From Mesorhizobium sp. WSM3859 (GTDB lineage: Bacteria > Pseudomonadota > Alphaproteobacteria > Rhizobiales > Rhizobiaceae): a DNA stretch of 64,000 bases. The stretch spans positions 124,001-188,000 of the forward strand of contig NZ_NSGG01000002.1 of assembly GCF_002295065.1 (NCBI RefSeq). The letters run 5' to 3'. The translations under genes and the position numbers were made by a program. This document shows, piece after piece, positions 9,454-18,707 of the stretch; the first letter of the stretch is position 1; each line of letters opens with the position of its first letter. The notes beneath the pieces were generated by a model, which saw nothing but the letters and a program-made list of their open reading frames with translations, had not been told where the DNA came from and did no database searches.

Positions 9454-9652
9454 CCGGTTACCTCTCCGACGCTCCGGCCGACATAGCCCCGGATCGGCCG
9501 GGCCATCAACCAGGAACTTCGGACGGGCGCAAGCGACTGATCGGCCAAGTGTTCCGCAACCGCCGCGCCGGCATGCGAGGAAGTTTTGGGTGGATCGCGG
9601 ATGCATGTGTTGATAGGGGGAGGATCCCGGACACTTCTCCCCTTTCGATCGA

Positions 9653-10438
9653 ATGAACGACGTTTTTGGCTATATCGCGTATGGCGATAACGAGATCTAT
9701 CACCTTGGCGCGCTGCTCAGCGCGCTCAAGCTTCTGCACAATTGCCCCGGCGCCAAAATAATCGTCGCAACCGACAGGCCCGAGCTTTTTTACCGATATC
9801 CCGTCGAGACGATGGCCATCACCGCCGACCAGAAGGAGCTGATGTCTTTCGGCCGGCGCTATCATTTCGGCATCAAGGCCGCTTGCCTGATCGAAATCCT
9901 GAAGCGCGCCGACCGCCTCATCTTCATGGACGCCGACCATTACCCTTATGCCGATCCTTCCAAGGGGTTTCGGCAGATTTCTCCGACCCGCTCCTTCATG
10001 CGCAAGTGCGAGGGCCAGCATCGGCTCTACCCGGTTCTCTCGGGCAAGGGCGTCAAGGTCGGGCACTACGCCCTGACGGGTCATGAGCCGATGTGGCAAA
10101 GCGGAATCCTCGGCGTTCATCGGGCCAATGCTGGTGCGTTGACCGAGGCTTATTCCGCGATGCTGGCCGTGCGCGAGTTGACCAAGACCGACGCGCCAGA
10201 GCAGTTCTGCATCGGCGTTGCGCTCTCCCAGGGCGGCCTGGCTCTCAGCCGGCACCACCTCCCGGTCACCGACTACAACACGCGAGGAAAGAAGGCTTTC
10301 GCCAGTCCCCGCGTGCTGCAGTTCTTCAAGATGTACGGTAACGCTCCAATTCCCGAGCAGATAAGAAGAGCGGGCTGGTATCGCTTATGGCGCACTCCTG
10401 CGGACCTCTGGCGCCAGCGGGATAGGTGGTCGCTTTAA
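9653..10438 (+). CDS. Putative glycosyltransferase (GT-A fold)
   Basis: A 261-residue protein with a nucleotide-sugar-binding start ([20 protein letters not shown]) and a DxD-type motif in [12 protein letters not shown]. It differs clearly from the GT8-like protein at 7891. It is divergent from the acyltransferase gene and in the same glycan patch. Donor and acceptor are unknown. Confidence 0.7.
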   Translation: MNDVFGYIAYGDNEIYHLGALLSALKLLHNCPGAKIIVATDRPELFYRYPVETMAITADQKELMSFGRRYHFGIKAACLIEILKRADRLIFMDADHYPYADPSKGFRQISPTRSFMRKCEGQHRLYPVLSGKGVKVGHYALTGHEPMWQSGILGVHRANAGALTEAYSAMLAVRELTKTDAPEQFCIGVALSQGGLALSRHHLPVTDYNTRGKKAFASPRVLQFFKMYGNAPIPEQIRRAGWYRLWRTPADLWRQRDRWSL

Positions 10439-10660
10439 GTTGGCTGTGAGAACTCACGGCAGAAGAAGAATGTCTCGCTGATCGAGCACGTTGCGAATAT
10501 CATTATCGTTTTTGCGCCCGCAGTGGCACCAGTTCGGCCACGGACGTTCAGCGCTGTCGGCTCGGCACCTTCCGATAGCCATTCATGCCAGGCTAAGGGC
10601 CAGGCTAAGGGATTGAAGGGCGGACTTCCCTTTCTCCCGAGGTCAAGTTATGCAGGCCAA

Positions 10661-11587
10661 ATGGGTCTGAAGATTGTCGATATCATAACCAGATCGCCGG
10701 CAGTCATCACGGCGAAGGAAGTCAGAAATGGCTTAGTATACAAGGCCTTCGAATATCGTGGCCGAGCTGCTGGACGTGCTTTTGCAGATCGTCTCAAGGC
10801 AATTGATACATCGCGTGTCTGCTTCACGGTGGCGTTCAATACGCCCTGGGTCATAGATGCACTGGCCAAGGCCTGGGAAATGCACCCGCCGGGAATGACC
10901 TTGGCAGTGGTCGACAATTCGACCGATCAGGCATCGAGAGAAGCAATAGAAAGCATCTGCAAGGTGAGAGGCGTGCCTTATTTGGCGCTTCCGACGCGGG
11001 TGGAAAAACACCTGTCCAGATCGCACGGAACCGCGATAAGCTGGGCTTATCACAACATTATACGGCACCTGGAGCCCGAGCTATTCGGCTTCATCGATCA
11101 TGACTGTTTCCCGGTGGTGCCATTTGACATCCCGGCCAAGATGGAAGGCAAGGCCGTCTACGGCAAGCTGTTCCTTCCAGGTCGGAATCACATCCACCAG
11201 CCAAAGCCGACCGATCGACACTGGAATTTATGGGCAGGCTTCTGCTTCTATCGCTTCTCCGCCACGGTGGGGCGCAAGCTGAACTTCGAACCCCGCTTGA
11301 ACATGGGGCTTGATACCGGCGGCGCGAACTGGGAGGTCCTTTACTCGCATCTGGACAGGGCAAGCGACGTTGCCATAGCCGTCGCTCGGGAAACCCCGAT
11401 GACGATGGCGGGGGCAGTCGGGCGCCACGAGATCATCGAGGAAGCATTTTTCCATGTCGCCGGTGTATCCTACCCCGACCGCCCGAGTTATCACCGCAGG
11501 ACAACGGATCATCGAAAACTGATCCGCGACTATGTCTGGAATACATATCTTGGCGGCACCAGCGGCAGGGTGGCGCAAGACTTCTAG
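10661..11587 (+). CDS. Putative glycosyltransferase family 2-like protein
   Basis: About 308 residues from ATG 10661; the open frame extends upstream to 10523 but that part looks non-coding. The centre has a GT-A-like strand (MTLAVVDNSTD) and a candidate metal site in FGFIDHDCFPV. A later region (NMGLDTGGANWEVLY) and a conserved His-rich tail are visible. It follows the other glycosyltransferase by about 220 bases. The family call rests on fold-level motifs only. Confidence 0.6.
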   Translation: MGLKIVDIITRSPAVITAKEVRNGLVYKAFEYRGRAAGRAFADRLKAIDTSRVCFTVAFNTPWVIDALAKAWEMHPPGMTLAVVDNSTDQASREAIESICKVRGVPYLALPTRVEKHLSRSHGTAISWAYHNIIRHLEPELFGFIDHDCFPVVPFDIPAKMEGKAVYGKLFLPGRNHIHQPKPTDRHWNLWAGFCFYRFSATVGRKLNFEPRLNMGLDTGGANWEVLYSHLDRASDVAIAVARETPMTMAGAVGRHEIIEEAFFHVAGVSYPDRPSYHRRTTDHRKLIRDYVWNTYLGGTSGRVAQDF

Positions 11588-11630
11588 GCGCTGACCGGAT
11601 TTCGGGCTTGTTCGCCCGAAGAACAGAGAC

Positions 11631-12500
11631 TTACCGCCTGGCCGCGCCGACAATGTTCGCAATCGCCTCGTCTATCCCGATGCATCCCTTGCGCCTTTGG
11701 GCGTTCGGATCGCGAAAGTCGATCCAGCCTTCGTTGAAGCCGTCGAGCATACGCATGCGCATAGCCGGATGGCGCATGCCCTGGCCGCGGAAGATCGTCT
11801 CCCAGCGCTCGCGCGGGACGGTGCGCGCCTCGACCTCGCGGCCAAGCGCCTTTGCAAAGGCCGCGGCAATCCGGTTTGGCGACACCCTTTGCCCGGCCTC
11901 GAGCTCGATCACGCGGTGGCCGCGCCAATCCTCCAGCAGCAACTCGGCGGCCGTCCTGCCGACATCCGCGGCCGAGATCATCGCGACCGGTCGATCGAGC
12001 GGCTGCAGATAGCTGTCGATCACACCCCGCTCGCGCGCCGAGGCGATGTCCCACTGGGCATTTTCCATGAACCAGGCGGCGCGCAGGAACGTCACGGCCA
12101 CGGGCAGATCGGCAAGCGCCTCTTCCAGCAGGCGCAGCACATTGAGCAGATTGGGCTCAGCGGCATCCGCGCCGATCGTCGACAACACTACCACCTTGGG
12201 CGGCAGCGCCTTGTGGAGCGCCTCGCGGACCACGGCAATCTTCGGCAGCACGTCCGGGAAGCCGGGTTCGGCATCATAAACCGGCGGCAACAGGATGAAC
12301 GCGCCCTCGACGCCGGAAAGCGCCGCGGCAAGCGGCCCGCGATCGCTCAAGTCGGCGATGGCGACCTCGCAACCTTTGGCCAGCCACGGCGCGCCCTTGG
12401 CTTCGTCGCGAACAACGGCCCGAACCTTGTGGCCTGATGCCAGCAGCGTTTCGGAAAGGACCCCGCCGACGCGGCCGGTAATGGCGGTAACTGCGAACAT
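11631..12500 (-). CDS. NmrA-like NAD(P)-binding protein
   Basis: A 289-residue atypical short-chain dehydrogenase. The N-terminal Rossmann motif reads TAITGRVGGVLSETLL, slightly off the usual GxxGxxG, and the body (VRAVVRDEAKGAPWLAKGCE, VVVLSTIGAD, VTFLRAAWFMEN) fits NmrA/NAD(P)H-quinone sensor proteins. Such proteins sense NADP(H) or reduce quinones. The gene is divergent from the LysR gene at 12642, which probably controls it. Confidence 0.85.
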   Translation of the reverse strand: MFAVTAITGRVGGVLSETLLASGHKVRAVVRDEAKGAPWLAKGCEVAIADLSDRGPLAAALSGVEGAFILLPPVYDAEPGFPDVLPKIAVVREALHKALPPKVVVLSTIGADAAEPNLLNVLRLLEEALADLPVAVTFLRAAWFMENAQWDIASARERGVIDSYLQPLDRPVAMISAADVGRTAAELLLEDWRGHRVIELEAGQRVSPNRIAAAFAKALGREVEARTVPRERWETIFRGQGMRHPAMRMRMLDGFNEGWIDFRDPNAQRRKGCIGIDEAIANIVGAARR

Positions 12501-12641
12501 GATCTTTCCTTCGTTTGTGGTGGTGACCGGGCCGGCGGCTGCGACGGGCCGGCGGTCTCTGGCCGTCTTTTTGCACCCATTTCTTGCTGATCCCAGCGCC
12601 GATATGTCATCATGATCCGGACTTCAGGTTGGGAATGGCGC

Positions 12642-13547
12642 ATGCCCTATGACGGAAGATTGCTGTCCGGCGTGACGGTGCTGATGGCGGTGGTCGAAGC
12701 CGGCTCGATGGCGCGGGCAGCGGACTCGCTCGGCATGACCGCCTCGGGGGTCGGCCGCGCCATCCAGCGGCTGGAGGCCCGTATCGGGGTGCGGCTGCTC
12801 GACCGCACGACGCGTACCATGCACCTGACGGACGAAGGGCGGCGCTTCCACGAGCGGGTCGGCCCTCACCTCGACGGCATCGAGGAGGCGGCTGTCGAGG
12901 CCACCGGCGCAACCTCGGTGGTTCGCGGCAGGCTGCGCGTCAATGTCGATCCGTTCTTCTCGCAACTGGTGCTGGCCGGGCATGCCGGCCGGTTCCTGGC
13001 GCTCTATCCGGAGCTTCGCCTCGAGCTCATCATGCGCGACGCGGTGGGCGACCTGGTGGCGGACGGGTTCGATCTTGCCTTGCGCTTCGGCGATCCGCCG
13101 GCCGGCTCATTCACCGCGCGCAAACTGTTCGAGACGCGCATACTCACGGTCGCGGCGCCCGCCTATATCGAGCGCCGGGGGCGTCCGCGGCACCCTGCCG
13201 ACCTGCCCGACCACGACGCCATCGATTTCTTGGACGCTGCGCATGGCCGCGCCTATGAGTGGGAATTTCGCCGCGGCAGCGAGGTGCTGCCAGTCAGCCT
13301 CCAGACCAGGCTGATGACCTCCGACGCGCCGACCATGCTCAACGCCTGCCTTGCCGGCGCCGGCATCGCGCAGGTGCTGGAGTTCGCCACGCGCGAGCAG
13401 GTTCGCGACGGCCGGCTGGTCGACCTGTTTCCGGATTGGTCCGACGAGTCCTTCCCGCTCCACGCGATCTACCCCTCGCGACAATACCGCACCGCCAAGG
13501 TGCGGGCGTTCGTGGAGTTCCTGACGGAGTTGCTGGCGGAGGTTTAG
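12642..13547 (+). CDS. LysR-family transcriptional regulator
   Basis: About 301 residues with the LysR HTH (AGSMARAADSLGMTASGVGRAIQRLEARIG) and an effector domain containing the typical DLALRFG block. ATG 12642 places the HTH at the usual distance; an in-frame ATG at 12612 would add ten residues. It is divergent from the NmrA-like gene across about 140 bases. Confidence 0.9.
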   Translation: MPYDGRLLSGVTVLMAVVEAGSMARAADSLGMTASGVGRAIQRLEARIGVRLLDRTTRTMHLTDEGRRFHERVGPHLDGIEEAAVEATGATSVVRGRLRVNVDPFFSQLVLAGHAGRFLALYPELRLELIMRDAVGDLVADGFDLALRFGDPPAGSFTARKLFETRILTVAAPAYIERRGRPRHPADLPDHDAIDFLDAAHGRAYEWEFRRGSEVLPVSLQTRLMTSDAPTMLNACLAGAGIAQVLEFATREQVRDGRLVDLFPDWSDESFPLHAIYPSRQYRTAKVRAFVEFLTELLAEV

Positions 13548-13614
13548 ATTTGTCACCACTACAGCAGGCCCGCTCGCGCTGCGTTATTTCGCACATCTGT
13601 GATAAGGAACGCCT

Positions 13615-13839
13615 ATGAGCCGGTCCCGAAGAAATACCCCGATCGTCGGCATGACCACAGCCGACAGCGACAAGGCATTCAAGCAAGCCGAGCATCGGCG
13701 CGAGCGGCGGGCTGTGAAGGTACGGCTCGAATTTGACGAAGAACCGCTGCCGACCAAGGCCTTCGGCAATCCATGGGCCAGCGAGAAAGACGGCAAGCAA
13801 TGGCTGACCGAGCCCTCCCCTAAACTGATGCGGAAGTGA
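13615..13839 (+). CDS. Small conserved basic protein
   Basis: A 74-residue hydrophilic protein rich in Arg and Lys, beginning MSRSRRNTPIVGMTTADSD with a central KVRLEFDEEPLPTKAFGNPWASEKDGKQW. It is followed directly by tRNA-Arg on the opposite strand. Function unknown; it resembles small conserved Rhizobiales proteins. Confidence 0.65.
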   Translation: MSRSRRNTPIVGMTTADSDKAFKQAEHRRERRAVKVRLEFDEEPLPTKAFGNPWASEKDGKQWLTEPSPKLMRK

Positions 13840-13865
13840 AGTCCGCAAGAATCGCGCCAAAGGAA

Positions 13866-13942
13866 TGGCGATCCCGGCAGGATTCGAACCTGCGACCATC
13901 GGCTTAGAAGGCCGGTGCTCTATCCAGCTGAGCTACGGGACC
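13866..13942 (-). tRNA. tRNA-Arg (anticodon TCT)
   Basis: A 77-base cloverleaf on the minus strand with 5' arm GGTCCCG pairing CGGGATC, D-arm AGCTCAGCTGGATAGAGC, anticodon loop CTTCTAA, T-loop GGTTCGAATCC and an encoded CCA. The anticodon TCT reads AGA. Confidence 0.96.
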
Positions 13943-13998
13943 GTCGGCCGGCCGGGCCGGCTGTTGGGTTACGCCAAGCGATGCAAGACTCGGGGAAG

Positions 13999-14304
13999 TC
14001 AGTGCGTCCAGGGCGTCTTGCGGTCATAGCGGAAATTGTCCGAATAGGAAATCTGCCGGCGCTTGGCTTCCTTCGGCTCTTCGACGCGATAGGCGATCTT
14101 TTCCTTCTCGGCATAAGCCACCGCTTCTTCCTTCGTCTCGAAGGTGAGCTTCACCTGGCTCAGCATGTCGCCCGAGGTGGTGTAACCCATCAGCGGGTCG
14201 ATCTTCTTGCGCTGGGCGGGATCGAACTCCAGCACCCAATGTCCGGTCTTTGCCTTGCCGGATTGCATCGCGGTTTTGGCTGGACTGAAAATGCGCGCGG
14301 ACAT
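13999..14304 (-). CDS. NDUFS4-like ETC complex I accessory protein
   Basis: A 101-residue protein of the ETC complex I conserved-region family (NDUFS4-like). It starts MSARIFSPAKTAMQSGKAKT and carries the hallmark WVLEF, WxG-type SGDMLSQVKLTF, EEAVAYAEK and the C-terminal YSDNFRYDRKTPWTH. In alphaproteobacteria and mitochondria this is a peripheral subunit of NADH:ubiquinone oxidoreductase. ATG 14304 has AAAGAGGTG just upstream; the longer open frame is not needed. Confidence 0.9.
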   Translation of the reverse strand: MSARIFSPAKTAMQSGKAKTGHWVLEFDPAQRKKIDPLMGYTTSGDMLSQVKLTFETKEEAVAYAEKEKIAYRVEEPKEAKRRQISYSDNFRYDRKTPWTH

Positions 14305-14555
14305 GACCACCTCTTTGCCGCCCGACAATCCGGGCACCCTGGTTTGGCGCGCCACCCTTGAGCACCCTGTCGGGAGCCTGAAATCTCGCGCCAATCCGTC
14401 ATTACTGTGCAATGGCCGCGGCGGCAAGGCCGCAAGCGGCCCTGCGCTCCCCCGGCGCAGGGAACCTCGCCGCGCCGGCGACATTATCGAAAGGTCGGGT
14501 CGCCATGCCGGGCAGCCTTCCCCGTGAGCCTTCAATCAGAAGCGGACGTTTCGCC

Positions 14556-15524
14556 ATGACCAATGCAATCGAGCACACCGTCCTGCAGCTCGCCGTGCTT
14601 GTCGGCAGCCTGCGCGCCCAGTCCTTCAGCCGCAAGATCGCCAAGGCGCTGGCCGCCCGCGCGCCGGATTCGGTGCGCTGCCGCTTCATCGAGATCGGCG
14701 AGCTGCCGCTTTACAACGAGGATCTGGACGGTGACGATCCGCCGGCAGCGTGGTCGGTCTTCCGCGCGGCGATGCGCGAATGCGACGCGGTGCTGTTCGT
14801 CACCCCGGAATACAACCGCTCGATCCCGGGCTGCCTGAAGAATGCGCTCGATGTCGGCTCGCGCCCGCCGGGCAAGAGCGTGTTCAAGGGCATGCCCGCA
14901 GGCGTGGTCAGCGTCACACCGCACAAGCTCGGCGCTTTCGGCGCCAATCATGCGCTGAGACAAACCTTCGCCTTCCTCGACATGCCGGTGATGCAGCAGC
15001 CGGAGGCCTATATCGGCAATGTCGCGGAACTCTTGGACGACAAAGGCGCGGTAACCAACACCGACACCGCGGCCTTCCTCGAGGATTTCATGGCCAGCCT
15101 GGAGACATGGATCAGGACGGTGCATCCTGGCGGCTCGTCCTTCGATGCCTTCATGAAGCAGCGCGAGAAGATCGCCGAGGACTATGTCAATGGCGATGCC
15201 TCCTCGCTGAAGGCGATCGTCACCCGTGCCGGGCCGGCGACATTCTTCTCACCGCGCGGCGACCATCTCGAAGGCGCCGAAGCGGTGGCCGGCCGTTACG
15301 AACGCGACGCCGCGAGCTTCCACAGAGGCGGCAACACCGACCTCGAGGTGCTGCAAGCGTCGTCCAGCGGCGATCTGGCCTTCTGGAGCGGCTTGCAGCA
15401 TGCCAAGGCGCGCATCGGCAAGAACGGCGAGGCGACCGAGATGACCTTGCGGGTGACGGAAGTGTTTCGGCTGGAGGACGGCGCGTTCAAGCTGGTGCAT
15501 CGCCATGCCGACCCGGTTCATTAG
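14556..15524 (+). CDS. NADPH-dependent FMN reductase fused to an NTF2-like domain
   Basis: A 322-residue two-domain protein. Residues about 8-185 form a flavodoxin-like NADPH-dependent FMN reductase (LAVLVGSLRAQSFSRKIAKAL, then FVTPEYNRSIPGCLKNALD). Residues about 200-322 look like a DUF4440/SnoaL NTF2-like fold (AIVTRAGPATFFSPRGD, then EVFRLEDGAFKLVHRHADPV). ATG 14556 is preferred because the reductase fold starts there; the open frame continues upstream without family resemblance. The fusion suggests a ligand-binding or catalytic add-on to flavin reduction. The substrate is unknown. Confidence 0.85.
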   Translation: MTNAIEHTVLQLAVLVGSLRAQSFSRKIAKALAARAPDSVRCRFIEIGELPLYNEDLDGDDPPAAWSVFRAAMRECDAVLFVTPEYNRSIPGCLKNALDVGSRPPGKSVFKGMPAGVVSVTPHKLGAFGANHALRQTFAFLDMPVMQQPEAYIGNVAELLDDKGAVTNTDTAAFLEDFMASLETWIRTVHPGGSSFDAFMKQREKIAEDYVNGDASSLKAIVTRAGPATFFSPRGDHLEGAEAVAGRYERDAASFHRGGNTDLEVLQASSSGDLAFWSGLQHAKARIGKNGEATEMTLRVTEVFRLEDGAFKLVHRHADPVH

Positions 15525-15615
15525 CCGGCGCTTGCAAAAATCCGCGACACAATGCCGGGGGGCTTTGCAACACGCACCTATTCCTTTTGGCCTGTGAGCG
15601 GCATACATCGGATAC

Positions 15616-16836
15616 ATGGTCGTGCCACTTGAAGGCATGATGGCGACGACAAAGATACGAATGAGCGCGGATACGAAAGTCTCGCCGTTGGGGGCCGGCG
15701 AGCCAGCGATACTGGACGGCGCGATTGTCGTCGGCGGAGGCGCCGCCGGGCTTGCCGCCGCGCATGCGCTGGCCGGGGCCGGCGTGACGGTGCAGGTTCT
15801 GGAACGCGAACGGCGGTTGGCGGAGCCCTGGCATCGCCGCCACGACAATCTGCATCTCAACACGCATCGCGAGCTCTCCTCACTGCCGGGCGTTTCCTAT
15901 CCGGCAGGCACGCCCGCCTTCCCGCACCGCAGCGCCGTCATCCGCCACCTCAACGATTTCGCCGAAACGCACCGGCTGCCGATCGCCTTCGACATCAAGG
16001 TCGATGAGATCGAATTTCGTGGCGACCATTGGCTGCTGCGGACAAGCGAGGGCTTGAAGGCGGCGCGATATGTGGTGATCGCCACCGGACGCGACCGGCA
16101 GCCCTTCATCCCGGCATGGCCAGGCATGGAGGAGTTTTCGGGGTCGATCATCCATTCGGCCGATTTCGGAAGGGCAAGCGACTATGCCGGCAAAAAGGTC
16201 CTGGTGGTCGGCGCCGGCAATTCCGGCTTCGACGCGCTCAACCATCTTTCCCGCATCGAGACGGGCCAGATGTGGCTTTCGGCGCGCAATGGCCCTTCGC
16301 TGCTGCCCAAGCGCATCGGCAAGATCGCGGTGCATCGAATATCGCCGCTCATGGCCAACCTGCCCACATGGCTCGCGGACGCGGCCATGGCGGCAACGCA
16401 GCGCCTGGTGTTCGGAGATCTGACGAAATACGGCCTGCCCCCTGCCCCATCGGGCGGCGCCAGCCGGCTCGGCTCCGACTATACCGCGATCGCCGCCGAC
16501 GACGGCGCAGTCAAGGCCATCAAGGCCGGGCGCATCACAGTCGTGCCGCAGTTGCGCGAATTCAGGCGCGACGGCGTCGTGCTCGACAATGGCCAACGAA
16601 TTGCGCCCGACATCGTCATTGCCGCCACCGGCTACCGCACCGGACTGGAAACGATGCTGGGCAAGCTCGGCGTCCTCGACGCCAAGGGCGTGCCGCTGTT
16701 CAACGGCGCCGCGAGCGACCCGAAGCTGCCCGGGCTCTGGTTCACCGGCATGCGGCCCAGCATTCGCGGCTGCTTCTCCAACGCGACAATCCAGGCCGCG
16801 GCGATCGCCAGGAAGGTCGCCGGCCTGAGGCGCTGA
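15616..16836 (+). CDS. Flavin-containing monooxygenase-like NAD(P)/FAD oxidoreductase
   Basis: About 400 residues. An FAD-binding GGGAAGLAAAHAL motif lies near residue 40 and a second Rossmann motif VVGAGNSGFDAL (NADPH site) near residue 200, followed by the ATGYRTGLE motif. This matches the FMO/YUCCA-like class that oxygenates soft nucleophiles or ketones. The start is uncertain (15616, 15637 or 15661 are in frame). A terminator hairpin follows at 16842. Confidence 0.88.
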   Translation: MVVPLEGMMATTKIRMSADTKVSPLGAGEPAILDGAIVVGGGAAGLAAAHALAGAGVTVQVLERERRLAEPWHRRHDNLHLNTHRELSSLPGVSYPAGTPAFPHRSAVIRHLNDFAETHRLPIAFDIKVDEIEFRGDHWLLRTSEGLKAARYVVIATGRDRQPFIPAWPGMEEFSGSIIHSADFGRASDYAGKKVLVVGAGNSGFDALNHLSRIETGQMWLSARNGPSLLPKRIGKIAVHRISPLMANLPTWLADAAMAATQRLVFGDLTKYGLPPAPSGGASRLGSDYTAIAADDGAVKAIKAGRITVVPQLREFRRDGVVLDNGQRIAPDIVIAATGYRTGLETMLGKLGVLDAKGVPLFNGAASDPKLPGLWFTGMRPSIRGCFSNATIQAAAIARKVAGLRR

Positions 16837-16841
16837 ATCGA

Positions 16842-16866
16842 ACGGTGGCTTTGGCCTCCGTTTTTG
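16842..16866 (+). terminator. Rho-independent terminator
   Basis: ACGGTGGC (16842-16849) pairs with GCCTCCGT (one mismatch) across a short loop, followed by a run of T. It lies just after the flavin monooxygenase gene. Confidence 0.7.
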
Positions 16867-16908
16867 TGTTGCCTTCCGGGCGTGCGCCCCCTATACGCCG
16901 CGGGACGT

Positions 16909-16985
16909 CGGAGTGTAGCGCAGCCTGGTAGCGCACCTGATTTGGGATCAGGGGGTCGCGTGTTCGAATCACGCCACTCCGACCA
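16909..16985 (+). tRNA. tRNA-Pro (anticodon TGG)
   Basis: A 77-base cloverleaf: acceptor CGGAGTG pairing CACTCCG, D-arm GCGCAGCCTGGTAGCGC, anticodon loop TTTGGGA, T-loop GTTCGAATC, and an encoded CCA. An accessory-looking patch of unknown genes starts just after it, but I found no integrase or repeated tRNA 3' end. Confidence 0.96.
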
Positions 16986-17004
16986 CTTAAATCAAGCACG
17001 CCTT

Positions 17005-17535
17005 TCAGTGCTTTTCGGGCATTTCGGCCAAGCTGATAAGAAAGTTGCGCTGCTCAGAACAGTTTATGGGCAAGCGGGCATTCTGTCTTTGCCCCTGGAA
17101 ATCTGTTGAACTCACATCGATGGACATCGCGACCGCGCCTCCGCAGGGAAGTATTTCGAATACGTGCATGCCCGACACCGGCTTTTGAACGGCGAGCGTA
17201 AATAGCTTTGTTTCGCTCGGGGCTACGATAGCCGCGCTGCCGCCCAGCTCGGCGATGCGAAGCTCTAGACCGTCCACTTCCTTGTTGCCGATGTTGCCAG
17301 ACAGCGAGGCGCCGGAGACAGTGCCCGCCCTGGTGCCGCTGTTTGAAACCAGCAGTCCGATCGAAACCGGGTCTGCGCTCGCCTGGATGGAGTAGATAAG
17401 GTTTGAATTCTTTGGCGTGAACAGATTGATTGCTACGGGGACCACAACAACAAATACTGAGATTACTGAGTTCAGAAGCGCGACGATCGAGATCGTCCAT
17501 GTGAGCGTATACGGCTGAGCATCCTTTTTAGCCAA
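17005..17535 (-). CDS. Unknown membrane-anchored protein
   Basis: A 176-residue protein with one N-terminal membrane segment (WTISIVALLNSVISVFVVVV) and a beta-rich, probably periplasmic remainder (GLLVSNSGTRAGTVSGASL...). I chose TTG 17535 because GGGGGAG lies about 7 bases upstream and it puts MAKKDAQPYTLTW right before the membrane segment. The longer frame to 17727 would overlap the divergent gene's start region. No family recognised. Confidence 0.6.
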   Translation of the reverse strand: MAKKDAQPYTLTWTISIVALLNSVISVFVVVVPVAINLFTPKNSNLIYSIQASADPVSIGLLVSNSGTRAGTVSGASLSGNIGNKEVDGLELRIAELGGSAAIVAPSETKLFTLAVQKPVSGMHVFEILPCGGAVAMSIDVSSTDFQGQRQNARLPINCSEQRNFLISLAEMPEKH

Positions 17536-17669
17536 CTGAAGTCTCCCCCCCTGTCTCAACGCCACTTCTACCGATAGCACCCGATACTTGCCGATGTCAC
17601 GGCCATGAGCGGCTTGCGTGCGCGCCACGGTTGCGCGATGCTTGCTCGGGGAAGTGGAGGGCAAATTCC

Positions 17670-18017
17670 ATGAAAAGCGGGCACTCGCGTTGTCGGGCCG
17701 TTGTTTTAATCGGCGCCATACCGGCAACGTTCATGGCGGCAAACGCCCAGCAAATGCCGCGCTATGACGCGGCGGGTTATTGCAGGCAGCTATCCGACAT
17801 GGGTGGAGGGTCGTCGACCGTTTACAACAGTTGCATCGACATGGAGCAAAACGCTTACAACAAGCGTAAGCCCGAATGGTCCTCGCTGCCAATTAAAACC
17901 CGAAACTACTGTGACAACCTAGCCAGCATGGGTGGCAAGGGATCGTATACTGTTCTCGATAGCTGCATTGACATGGAACTCGGTGCAGCCGGTTCTACTC
18001 CGGATTTCAAGTACTAA
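17670..18017 (+). CDS. Small secreted protein with two Cys-containing repeats
   Basis: A 115-residue protein with a signal peptide ending near AANAQQ. The mature part contains two copies of one module: YCRQLSDMGGGSSTVYNSC followed by IDME, and YCDNLASMGGKGSYTVLDSC followed by IDME. Each copy has two cysteines at the same spacing, suggesting one disulfide per repeat. GGAGG lies 9 bases before the ATG. Three more exported or envelope unknowns follow. Function unknown. Confidence 0.75.
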   Translation: MKSGHSRCRAVVLIGAIPATFMAANAQQMPRYDAAGYCRQLSDMGGGSSTVYNSCIDMEQNAYNKRKPEWSSLPIKTRNYCDNLASMGGKGSYTVLDSCIDMELGAAGSTPDFKY

Positions 18018-18029
18018 GGAATAGGCCGA

Positions 18030-18344
18030 ATGAGAGCGAGCTTTGTGTCTCTCCTTTTTATCGCCATGTCGATCGGCGGAGCGAATGCTGACGCGACACG
18101 AGACGCCTATGAGGCGTGCCTCGACGCAGGCTTTCAGAAATTCAAGGATCTTTGCGAGCCGGCCGACCTTGTTGCCAGGACGGTTGCATTCGAATGCAAC
18201 CCGCAACTCTACGATCTCATTCGTTCGATGCCGCGTTTTGAGACGACCGACAAGGTAACCTTGGCCCAGAAACTTGACAAAGAGGAAGAAATCATCGCGC
18301 ACGTCCTTGAGTACCGTCTGCAGCATCCGTGTCGAATAAACTAG
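18030..18344 (+). CDS. Small secreted protein of unknown function
   Basis: A 104-residue protein with a clear signal peptide (MRASFVSLLFIAMSIGGANA). The mature part has four Cys (YEACLDAG, KDLCEPAD, FECNPQL, HPCRIN) consistent with two disulfides. AAGGA precedes the ATG and the gap to the previous gene is only 12 bases, so the two are likely co-transcribed. Confidence 0.7.
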   Translation: MRASFVSLLFIAMSIGGANADATRDAYEACLDAGFQKFKDLCEPADLVARTVAFECNPQLYDLIRSMPRFETTDKVTLAQKLDKEEEIIAHVLEYRLQHPCRIN

Positions 18345-18449
18345 GGATGCCGGTCCCGCTCTACATCGCCGCAATCGGCGTTGCGGTGCTCGGGGCTACC
18401 TGCGACGCGAATAGTGGGATGGCGGCGGTGCCTTTAGGAGTGAGAGGCC

Positions 18450-18707
18450 ATGTTTCCGGTTCACAGCATCTGCATACTCTCGGCATTCGGCATTCTCGCT
18501 GGCTGCAACAGCAGTTCGTCAAGCGAATGGAGGCCAATCGCAACAGGCAGCTATGATGCACGTTTCGAGCGAGCCAAAGCAATCTGCAATGGCCGGGCAG
18601 CCGAGACACAAGTTGCTGCAGGTCGACTATGGACCGCCGGCACGGTTGCGTCAGGCAGTACATTCCGCGCGTGCATGGCCGAACAGGGCTTTGAGCCGAA
18701 ACGTTAG
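18450..18707 (+). CDS. Small lipoprotein
   Basis: An 85-residue protein with a type II signal sequence and lipobox LAGC (Cys at about residue 19), followed by a Ser-rich linker. The mature part has two further Cys (AICNGRA, RACMAEQG). TAGGAG is upstream of the ATG. It is probably an outer-membrane or periplasmic lipoprotein; function unknown. Confidence 0.7.
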   Translation: MFPVHSICILSAFGILAGCNSSSSSEWRPIATGSYDARFERAKAICNGRAAETQVAAGRLWTAGTVASGSTFRACMAEQGFEPKR

